Part shown: piece by piece, positions 25,801-37,800 of the stretch | Position numbering within the stretch: position 1 is the stretch's first letter | How the letters are laid out: every line of letters begins with the position of its first letter | Origin: Loripinus fragilis | Lineage: Eukaryota; Mollusca; Bivalvia; Lucinida; Lucinidae | Assembly: GCA_964019695.1 (NCBI GenBank) | Contig: OZ026520.1 | Location: 26,818,120-26,882,119 of the forward strand | Direction: 5' to 3' | Length of the DNA: 64,000 bases | The notes under the pieces: generated by a model | The model's database searches: none | What the model saw: the letters and a program-made list of their open reading frames with translations, nothing else | What the model was told of the DNA's origin: nothing | Made by a program: the position numbers and the translations under genes

Positions 25801-28800
25801 TACATCCTGTGAACTTAGTCAATTGCAATCAAAATGTATGGACAGTAATAATTGCACCTCATTTGATTATGTTTAAATGTAAAAGGGCGTTGTAAAGGCA
25901 AATCACCCTGAAGCGGTGCAATCTGTTCCCCGGACTGTTCTAGTGTTCACTTGCCATGTTTCTATATTAAATGGGTATCTAAGGGCTCATGATTGTTTCT
26001 TGTAGACACCAAACAAGCTGGTCAACCTGGAAAGTGCCCAGGCTGGGCTGAGTCTTCCCTCAGCACGCAGTTGATGCTGTTGTTGTCTGGAAACAGAGGT
26101 CTATATCTTTATCGTGTCCTCTTTTTCCATTCTTGAGTAGCCTTTTTCGTACCAATCAGGATGTAGTAACCGATTTCATATTGGTGTGTTATTTGACGTG
26201 ATACTTTACGTGCATCCGTTGAAAAATGTGAACGAAAAATTTGAACACACACAAGTATATTGGAAAGTTTTCTATGTTAAGTCGGTAGTCCTCTTGAAAA
26301 TCTTGAAACATCATGTTGCTGTTTTTCCTGGTTTCTCAAAGAATGCAAAAGCAGACTTTTCAATGAGCACTCAACCGAAATTTTCTTTGATGAATATATT
26401 GCTTTGTTATATGACTGGAGAGAATCCTGTTTCCTGATTGGCCCAATTTGTCTTCATAAATCTCTATATCTACCTCAAAACTGGTCTAAACTGGCTCAGA
26501 AGGTAATATAGGATGAAATCCAGCTCAAACTAGTTTCCAGAAGTTAATATTTTTGACACTTCTGCAATATCACCCTCTAGAGAGCTAAAAATAGCATGAT
26601 GAGTATAAAACTAGCATGTGCTGCATGAAATTGACATGATTTGCTGTTTCACATCCCAACAGGTAAACTAAAGGCTTTCACGAATTTTAACAACTGTTTT
26701 GTTATGTTTTGTTTGTTCATTTATCTTTGTTTGAATGAACAAAATGTAAAAAAAAGTTTTATGATTAAATTTTACATTCCACATTTAGAGAATTAATATA
26801 CATTTCAAATTGCAAAATACTACATTAAAATATTTTAATAATAGTTGATAAAACTTGTAAGAAAGTCCTTAGGTTGAAGGTCGACTTCAGCAACAAAAGT
26901 GAAAGTAGAACATTTTCATTCTAAGTTGAAAAGTCATATAACAAAACAGTTATTGACTTCAATTTCGGTAGACATGAGGATTTATCTACCCTTAAAAGTG
27001 ATATTCACCTCGGCCTAGCGGCCTCGGTGAATTATCACTTTTTCGGGTAGATAAATCATTATGTCTACCTCATTGAGGTCAATAATTGTATAATAGTATG
27101 GCAATACATTCCTTCCGTTTCCCTTCATTTTATTAATTTAAAGGTGCAATAATGGGATCATTATTGAACAGAGGTGTTATTTTAACTCATATAAGCCTAG
27201 CGTGCTTTTCATGGGACATAGGCAAACAGTGCAGACCCAGATCAGACATCGCATGATGCGATGTCTGATCAGGATCTTCACTGTTTGCTTACAGATGATT
27301 TATATTAAATTTTGAAAAATGATAAATACAAGCCAACATCCCTAACATTGAAAATAGGTTGGTCCTTGTGATAAGTGTAGGCATGTCCATTAAGCTTAAA
27401 TGGGTTTAAATGTTTTTCAGCAGTTTAGTTTGTATGAGCAGTTGAAATTTCATGATCTGTTGAGTTAAGCTTAAAAAAGTTTTATAAACTCGAGACCTGG
27501 TCATAGTCCCTTATTTCTTAGCTGGCAGACTGCTTGTGTCCCTATTTTATATGCTTGTGGGTACAAGTTTTTTATCCACTGTGGAAAACGATATATACTA
27601 AAATAATTTCTCTTGAAACTGGTTTCAGGAACTGTGACGTTTTTGTTTCGTGATGGAACATTTGCGTTTGATATGGAGTCATCAAACAGCGTGAATGTTG
27701 CTGACGGGAGGCCACATGATGCATGGGTGTACAGATCTTTCGGGCAAGCAACGATTACATTATATGTAAGTCATTTATTGCAGTTTTCGAGATAACCAAC
27801 CTGCATACAGTCTCAGGCTACTTTCAACCCACCAATAAAATGCTTTTCAAATGTGATTTCGCTGCACAACTGCATGCACTGCTGTTAAATGACTCCTAAG
27901 AACAGTTTAAAAAATAATGGAAATTTAATGGAATTTAAATGAATTCATCTGTTAAAATGCCTTAAAATGCAGTTAAAATTACCCTTAAACTATAGCAGTT
28001 TAATTCCATTTTAATTAATGGTGTTTTAAATGTATAGCAAATTAAGTATCACTAAATGAAAGGTATTTTAAGAGCAATATAAATTTAATGGCAATTAAAA
28101 TAGCTGCTTTATTTTTTAAGGGGCACTGATTTTTTTAGGTTTTAATGATACTTAAAACACCACTAAAGTAACTGACAATAAATTAATGGTCATTAAAATT
28201 AGAGGGTGAAGAACTAATGGTCCTTAAACGTAATGGCCTTTAAAACTCCCTTTAAACCACCTTTAATCTATAGCATGATTAAGAGGGTATTTAACATTAA
28301 CAATAGTTATAATGATACTTCAAGTCCCATGATAATGCAATATCTTTTTAACAAAATTATGGGCATTTAAAAATGTAAAACTTAATAGCTTTTAAAATAA
28401 CTGAATTGTGCAAAAATATTTAGGGGAATCATCTTCTAATATTATTGAACCTGAATTAGTATATAACTTAAAGTTAATAGCACTTAATTTGAACCAAGGA
28501 TTTCCAAAAATGACCCTTAAAAGACATTTATTATAAAGTTCATACATCAAAAAAGCCAACAGTTTGTTAACTTTCTTTACAGAGGGGGTTATCCATGAGG
28601 GGTTGATGGGGTCCATACCAGTATTCCTTTGGAAACTGGAAACCTAGAGTACATATGAGATATTCCAGATACAGTCTGGACTCACCATGCCCTCTGGATC
28701 TTGGCATGGTCTTTACAGAGCGTATCTAATTGCTTCTATGGAGGGGATGGATGGGGGTCCATACCAGTATTTCTATGGGAACCCATTGTACTTATGATTT

Positions 28801-31800
28801 TCTAGGTAAGGTCTTGAAACACCATCCCCTCTCTGGGCCTTCGCATGGGCAGCTGACTAAATCTCTGACTACTTTTTAATCATCAGATTATTTTAGATGG
28901 GGGTCCAATTGCTTCTGGAGAAGGGGGTAGTCAAACGCGTTGAAGCATTACAAGGGTTCTGTCTGATAGACTCTAGTTAAGAAATTATCATGAATACTTC
29001 ATGAACAGTTCTGGATAGATTATGTCATGAACTTTATTTCACAGGTTAAATGAGCTAAGTACTGGAATTAAACTTCATATTCAGATATTCAACTTAAATG
29101 GATGCTTCATAATATAAGTGTCATTTAAAGACCCTAACTATATAGTGTAAAATAATTTAATGGGGCTTTAAATGCCTTTAATTTTAGGTGTTTTAGGATC
29201 CTAGCGACAAAAATTAAATTCACAAGACCAAATTGTGATTGATAATAAACAACATTCATATAAAAGCTGATACAGTATAACTTGCAATTGTAACCTATGT
29301 CAAAATGAATGTAAACGGTTCAGCAAGGCTGTTTAAAACAATTCATGCTAATTTTCTCATTGTTTAATTCTTACCCCACCCAGTTCAAAACATTGTCTTA
29401 CATTTACTTTAGAGAAAAAACAGCAACCCTAATAACATTAACTGTGAAATCCTTAAAAATTTTGTCTCAGATCTATGCTCACTGTATCAGCTAACTTACT
29501 ATTGTGTTTGCCATCTTGAAATTGCCTCATATCTATTGTTTAACAGAGCGTTCAATATCCCTCCATTTCTGGTAGCCATGTTTTTCCATCATCTGCACAT
29601 GTCACCCTTAAAAGCTGATTCTTCTTATTTAATGGCTTTAAACCCATTGTCTGCGAAGGCGCAATACTCAAAGAATCTACCTGTCTGCTTAGGCACATCA
29701 CCACTGAAAAGTCGGGTTTGTGTCAATACGCGGTATGCATTACCCAAAACACTACGTTAAAAAAGTAGCAAGCACTGAATTGCTGTAAATAATCCGTTTA
29801 TGGAGACATCAAGTAACATAATAACAATGATTGGTATTACAGTATTCAGCGATACAATAATAATATTTTCAACACTAAAACATATTTTGAACATGTCCCA
29901 CATGGCCAAGTCAAAAAAATGGTTTCATTGACGTGTGATGACGCAGTTCAATAACAAGTTTGAATCAACCAATCGGGCAAATCACATGATTGGATGACGC
30001 TATCGGTAAACATGTATGTGGCACGCACCCACAATGCTCAAATCAGATAGGTCAGTATGCAATAGTCATACCACCTAACGGATAGATATTGCTTTAAACC
30101 AAAATACAATGCCCTTAAAATCAACTTAAATTATTTGATGCATATTTTCATGGGATTTAAAGGCCCTTATTTTTCTTTTTGTCATATTTAGGCGACAGAA
30201 AAAAATTAAACACTCTAAATGGCACTTAAAATCAGGCAGCTTAACGTTAACTAGTTTCTGTTTTATTTAAGCGCAATTAAAGCAACCTTAAAAATATTAA
30301 TGCAAGAATTCATGGAAGTTTCAAGGTCTCTTATTTTAACACCTCCTATTTTATATGTTTCGATGACCATTTAAGGGCCATACATTGTCAGTTGAATGAC
30401 ATTGTAAGAGAATTTTGTAATCCCATTAAAAATTGCAACAAGATTTAAAGGTACAAATTAACAGGAATTTTGATATTTCATGGCGTTATATAGGCTAATT
30501 GACAATTTTGAACAGATCTTGCGTGCAGTTGATAATGACCCTCTTTTGGTTTAAACATATTTACATATCTGATTCAAATTAACATACTATAACAATCAAT
30601 AGGATTGGAATGGAAGCTAAGAGCTTATAGATTCCCTTTCCCAATGTGGTATACCATATATAATATTGGCAATTTATTAGCTAATGATGCCATTTAACTG
30701 TTAACTGGAAAAAGCACTTATATCACATGTAAAAGAAATTTCTTAGACATGCATGTACAGCTTTCTAGTGGGATCACAGGTAAAATTTACGATTTTATAG
30801 GATTCTTTTTCGAACGGTCTGCTCTAACTATAAAACCATCACTTTTATATGTTTATTTATGGTTAAACCTTAAGAGAGTATATCGCGTTCAACTTTTCAT
30901 TTTGCTCCTTATTTTGTGAATGCTTGGTCCAATAATGTATATATATAATACACATGTCCATTTCAAAAAGATAGCATGGAAAGGTTTCAGTCAACCCACG
31001 CTCGAAGGTAAATTCGCATGAGGTGTGGTTACAGGAACAAAATCACCATCTGCTCCACCTAGGTAGTCAAACAATATCTCACACAGGTCAACCGTAATGA
31101 GATGGCAAGCAGTGTGCAGGTTTCAGTCACATCCCTCAAAGGTGATGTTGAAACGGGAGGTCAAACATCACCTATGGCAAACTAATGCTTGGAGCTCTAT
31201 ATCGCCTGAACCTCTGATCCAAATCTGAACATATTGCAGACTTTTCTACCTCATTGAGAAGAGTGCAGATCAATATCGTCACTCCAAGGTCAAGGTCATA
31301 GCAGAATTTCAAAAGCTACAAGAACAGTCCCATACTGTGTTTGCCCAGTCTTAAACCCTATATGAGTCAACTTCACAACCTTGTACCTTCTCTGTGTTTC
31401 CAACATTCTTAGAAGATTCTGTAAGCAAACAGTGAAGATCCTGATCAGACATCGCATTTTGCGATGTCTGATCTAGGTCTGCACTGTTTGCCCAGTGGCC
31501 TCTGCTGCTATCTTCTCTATGCCAGTTATACTGTTGTTGATGATTCATTGTTTGTGCTCTCAATATGGAAAAGTTTTTTTTGTGTTTTGTCCTTGTTTTA
31601 AGATGTAGATCTTAGTGCCATTTCTAGTTTTGCAACCATTTTGCCATGATAGAGAGTTGGTTGCTTTACTTTAATATTGTCCTTACTGGCATGTGTCGAT
31701 TTAACATTTTTTATAGATGCAGGTATTCCAATTTGTACTTTTTGTGATCATCTTCATGATCTTGACGCAGATTTCTTTTAGCCCCGTATAGAATCAGCGG

Positions 31801-34800
31801 AAGGACGGAAAATGGCCATAGAAATTATTTTATGATCAATCACGATGAAAGTATGGGACAGGGCAGGGATCGAACTCATGACCCCTGGATCTGCGGTCAG
31901 ACACGTATCTGAAGTCAGACAGTATTTTATTGTGGTTCAGTTTATAAATTAAAATGAATCGTTGAAAAGCCCTCTTTTCCTGATCAATTCAGAAAGATAT
32001 CTAAACGTTATCAAAGATTGAGATATAGCATGGAATTATACACGTTCAGCCCTTCCCTAGATCTAAACTTTATTCATCCAATAATCGAAGGCTCTGGCGT
32101 GACTGCACATTTGTACAGGGTCGTCTTGCTGCTCGCCGATGTGACTAGTACCGAATTGTCGTGTATTGGTCCATATACATACGTGGATCCAGAAAGATTT
32201 GTCAGAGGGGGTCCAACTCTTTTTTTTTTCTTTCTTTCTTTCATCTGGTGAGGGGAGAAATGATCCAAATACCACTATAAGTTGGCCATCAACGGCCCGC
32301 CAGCAAAATGCCATTCAACCTGATCAATTCAAAAAGGTATCCAAACGTTATCAAAGATTGAGATATAGCATGGAAAATATACACGTTGAGCCCTTCCCTA
32401 GATCTAAACTTTATTCATCTAATAATCGAAGGCTCTGGCGTGACTGCACATTTGTACAGGGTCGTCTTGCTGCTCGCTGATGTGACTAGTACCGAATTGT
32501 CGTGTATTGGTCCATATACATACGTGGATCCAGAAAGATTTGTCAGAGGGGGTCCAACTCTTTTTTTCTTTCTTTCTTCCATCTGGTAAGGGGAGAAATG
32601 ATCCAAATACTACTATAAGTTGGCCATCAACGGCCCGCCAGCAAAATGCCATTCAACCTGATCAATTCAAAAAGGTATCTAAACGTTATCAAAGATTGAG
32701 ATATAGCATGGAAAATATACACGTTGAGCCCTTCCCTAGATCTAAACTTTATTCATCTAACAATCGAAGGCTCTGGCGTGACTGCACATTTGTACAGGGT
32801 CGTCTTGCTGCTCGCCGATGTGACTTGTACCAAATTGTCATGTATTGGTCCATATACATACGTGGATTCAGAAAGATTTGTCTGAGGGAGTTCAACTCTT
32901 TTTTTCATTTTTTTGTTTCATTTGATGGGGGGAGAGAGGATTTAGATACCACTATAAGTTGGCCATCATCGCCCCGCCAGCAAAACGCCATTGCATGGCG
33001 TTTTGCTGGTGGGCTGATTAGGGCCCAACATTGTGTGGCTTTGTGATTTTCAGGGAATCAGGACCAGTATTGCTAAGAAACTCTATATAGCTTTGGACCC
33101 CCTGCCCTCCTCCCCCCTTTAGATCCGCGCATGACATACGTTTTCAGGTTGATGGTTATTATGATTATGAAATGGTTGATTGCAAGCTACAAACCTGGCT
33201 GGAGGAGAGGAAGAACTATTTATACATAGGAAATAGTGGTAGGGCATCATAGAATAGTTAGAATTATCAGGCACTCTCAGATTGGACATAGCCAACAGTT
33301 AGAGAGCACAAAACTATATTCATAGCTTCATTATGCTCCTTAGTAAATGAATAACATTTTATTGCATTATTATCATAGGGTTCAACCACAGGCTCAAGAT
33401 GTTTAACGTTTGCTATGGCTGGGTGGATATTAAAGTAAAATACAAAGCAGCAGGAACAAATATTAACCAAGAGCTGATGCCCTGGGAATGTTTTAGGGAT
33501 ACAGGGATATTGGCCAAAAACTTAAAGGGATACGGAATATTTTGTAAATATTTAAAGGGATACGGGTGACTTGGATCGATTTTAGGGGTTTGGGTATACA
33601 ATGCTTTCTGAAGTTTGGGGATATTTGCCATATTTATTTTAGGGATATGGGATATTATTCAAAATAATAAAAGGGATATGGGAAATTGGGACCCCCTTCC
33701 AGGGCATCAGAGCTACAACAAACGTTAAACGCTGTGTATCTGTGGTTAAATGTTACATTTATATACTCTATATTATTTAACTATACTCAGCAAAACAATT
33801 GAAGGATATTTAAAGTGTATTCCATTTCTAACACTCATTGAAATATAAACTACTTTGCTAATGTGCGTACAGGAATTCAGTGAACAACGCTTTTCTTTTT
33901 TAAAATGTCTTTAATTATATCAATTTGGACTGAAATTTTGCACATGCAGATAAAATATCACCGCCTAATATACAATTGCATGTTTGAACATTTAAGATTG
34001 GAAAATAAGTCTGGAATATCTTGTAAAATAAAATAACTTAGTCGTTTTCGATTTAGAAAACTCCTCATTTTCCCTCAATGTATTTCATATGGGTAGCACG
34101 TGGTTTATACAGTTCAATGATTACCATGTTTACTATCGTGATAAAGAAAACGGTCACTAGCAGGATTACTCTTGGTGTGTCTCGTACATACACCCTGCAA
34201 ATGATTTGAAGAGACTGCGCAAATAACAATTCTATCTGAGTTTTATCATATTACACGAAAATCACTTTCTAAGCGCTCATGGTAAAATGACATAAAGCAA
34301 TTGGACTGCGAACGAGAAAAGCTGTCTTCGGTGATTTGTAACAACAAAGGCGCAGATCAGCTTGCGCATCCGCGCAGTCTCATCTGCAACTTTGTTATCT
34401 GCTTTTTAAAGAGTCATATCTAGACTCACTACGAGCGAAACTTCAATTTTCTAGCTAGCCTGTTAAGCCGAGGAGACAGTTTGAGACTCGCTTTGTCGAA
34501 AACCCAGAAGACAGGTTTTCTTGCGGCGTGGCCTTGTATCTCGACAGCTCCAGGACAAATTTTACAAGTGCAACAGATAATAATATTCAAAACAAAAACA
34601 ATGAGGAAGATATTCATCAGATATGGGCCATCATCGCGAGAAAACCTGTCTTAGGGGTATCCGACAAAGTGAGACTCAAACCAGTCTCCGCAGCTACAGA
34701 GACTAGCTAGAAAATCGAAACTTCGCTTGTAAGAAGCTTAGATATGGTGCTTTCCCAAAAGCGAATAACAAAGGTGCTGATCAGACACTGGTCTGCATCT

Positions 34801-37800
34801 TTGTTGTTCGCAAACCTCCGAAGACAGGTTTTCTCGCGCCGAGGGCCATATATGTAAACGGGGGTCACATCATATGGATATGCTCCACATCGTCTAATAC
34901 ACAGGTCATTCGTAACCACAGCCCACAGAGCGGAGGAACGGTGGGGACTTTGATTTTCTGGTTGCAGGTCCCTGGCATGACCCCGTGAGTAACAGCGCAT
35001 TTGCCCGGCTGGGGCGTGGTTACAAATGGCTGGTGTGCATAATTTATTCTGCCTTTATGTACTAGTCATTTGTGACCACTGCCCCCCCCCCCCCCCCACA
35101 GCCCAGGGGAATGTCGAGGACTTTGATTTTGTGTCTGCAGTTCCCCATAGTTCCCCATAGTACTTATGACAGCTAGCTGGCAAAACCATGACAGTCTGTT
35201 ATTATACTGCACTGCCATGGTCGCCTTTGTCTATCAAACACCTACATTTCCTCCGCATTATGGAGACAATGTAAAAGTAAAATCACATCACATTTGCTAG
35301 GCTATCCCCACCCTGCTCAGGGGCTTGGGTGAAGCAGTGATTACAAATGACTGGTGCATAATTCATAGCCTATGATGCACTTCACATGAAAATTTAGTTC
35401 TCAGCCACCCCCCAAAAATATTATGACCCCAAACACAAAATATGACATCCGCTGATATATTTTTCAACCTATTTCAAAGTACATTCCCACTCCAACACTA
35501 GTTTCTCTTTCTAACCTCAACTGTTAAGGGCTGAACGAGCATTATTTTTATTAAATGAGTCTATTTTCACTTGGGTGACGCATACCGGTAGAGCCCTGTG
35601 ATCTTTTTCTCTTATCAATCATAGTTGCCCGGAAATATGATGCCTATTTTGCATTGCCAACAAATCAGTATTTGGAATAAACAGAAAGAAAACTCAATTG
35701 AATTAATAAAACAAGTTGGAATATTGTTTAAAATCTGATGAGCAGGGAACACAGAAAATCAAGATTTTGAATTGAGGAACAACAGAACACAGTGATTCAT
35801 TTCATAGGGGAACAAGAAGATGGGTATATACCCACTGGGAAGGCCTCAATATTTTCTTGTATGCCAAAATTCTGTGAGCCCAAACTATGACCATAATTTG
35901 CAATTGGTGGAACTGTTTTGATATGATAAGAAACCCTTCTTCTACCACGTTACTTCGTCTTACAAAACTGTATAATTATTCATCGATAGTCAACTACAGG
36001 CAGTGGTCCGTACAAAGGTGCGTTTAGGGTAAATTAAAAAATGCAGATGCTCAAATGAGGACGAATTCCATCATATCACAGTCCATTTGGCAATACCTCT
36101 TGTAACTAAAAAAATATCACCAATTAGGCGGTGTATAGATGTATTAAATTCTGATGTTTATTGTGCGATTAGTCTGCACATATAAAAATAAACGCAAAAA
36201 AGCGTTGTTCACTGAATTCCTGTACGTACTATAATGCACGCAACAAAAATGTTTAATTTAAGTCACACTTCAATAGTTAAAGTACAGTATAGTCCCAAGT
36301 TGTCTAACCATCCATACTACAATTTCGCAAACATTTTAAAATGATAATGCCCATTTTTAATTGTCTATATCCTTTAATGGCGGGCTGCAAAATCATTACT
36401 GGGTCTCACTTACAAGTTTGACACCTAATTGTTTATTCGCTGCCAATGTTCTACTGCCAATCTGGTATCATATTGACTGGGGTATGACCAATGTACACAT
36501 ATAATAAAACCAAGTTCTAATCGGTCACTATTCAAACTCATTATTTCTAACCAAACGCTAATAAAGTTGAAATGATTTTTGCCTAAATATGTGCATTTTA
36601 ATGTACCAACGCTTAGCTGTGTTTTTGAACAGTTTTCTTTTACTTCAACGTTTTTTGGGTTAAAATGCAAAAATCGACTTTTTTAAGAAAAAATGGTTTT
36701 TGAGAGTAGTTTTTAAAATATTGAGATTTAGGTGGTTACAAACTGGTCTGTCCGACTTGAAAAACACCAAACAATTGAAATTTTGCATATGGTGGATTTT
36801 TTACGCATTTTTAAAATGCTGCATTTTTTCAGAAAAAAAAATCCGGATTTTTGAAATTCACCAGTATTTCCTGGTAAAATTGTTGTATGCACTTAATTTT
36901 ATTTGCACACTGTAGGCCAAACACAGTAGATCTTGAATAGTCAATTTTTGGTGATTAAAGTTTTACAGCTACTGTATACTTCCGGTTCCTATGTGAGAGT
37001 TTAAAAATCAATTTGGCGGCATAATTATTTTTTTTTTCAATTCTCAAAGAAGATTGGTGACGTCTGGTAATCGCTAAAAATTTCAGTGCCGTGTCGCTTA
37101 TAATAAAGTGTACCGAGCAGTGCAAAGTTTCTATGTAAATTGCAAGCTTAAAGCTGAATTTAAATGATAAACCTGCTAAAAGTGTTTGGCTAATGTTGTT
37201 GAGTAGGAAAAACGACGAATCCGATGGAAACAAAACTTTTGAGGTTTGTTCTTCTTATCACGCTAGCTAGTAACATCTTCAAACAAACAAAAACGTTAAT
37301 TGATAAGGGCTCTGTGTTATGATTTATACCGTAGAAAAAGTGTGACTGTTTGAAATGAGGGTACCTTTTCTCTAACGTCGTCCGTGCAAAAAGTACAAGT
37401 CATTTTTAAATGAAATAACTTGCAGAGTCTTGACAAAGTATTGCTCCACTTAAAAACCTAATTTTTTTAAACCCTATGCTACACTTTCTGAACTAGCGTA
37501 AAAATGTAAGGTGACCGATTAAAACTCGGTTTTAGTATATTTCTAAGAAGAAATTTTCGCGTTATTAGGTGTAATGACTATTAAAGGAATCTGAAAACTA
37601 GGTTTGAGGTAAAAGTAAAACAGTAAGCAATGACCTGGTCAAGTTTGTACCAAAAGGTAGAAAATCAAATTTTATTGTTTGTTAACTTTTGGTAGATACG
37701 GCTGTTACATTTGACGTTGTACTGTACCATAACCAATTACCTGTACGTTTCATTTTCATTTTTTTTAATTTTAAGTAGTTCTATGAGATACAGAAATGCT

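Larger units (their letters stand above)
33866..36225. mobile_element. 2.36-kb element with 29-bp perfect TIRs
   Basis: CGTACAGGAATTCAGTGAAC...CTTTT at 33866-33894 returns as exact complement at 36197-36225. No transposase is visible; the interior is filled with other repeats (34300-35400). Could be a non-autonomous transposon carrying nested elements, or two inverted solo copies of one repeat. Confidence 0.65.

Noticed and set aside
32018..33046. Overlapping open frames up to 179 codons on both strands
   Set aside because: They track the ~340-bp triplicated repeat and the T/C-rich run in the MITE; the same peptides recur in each copy.
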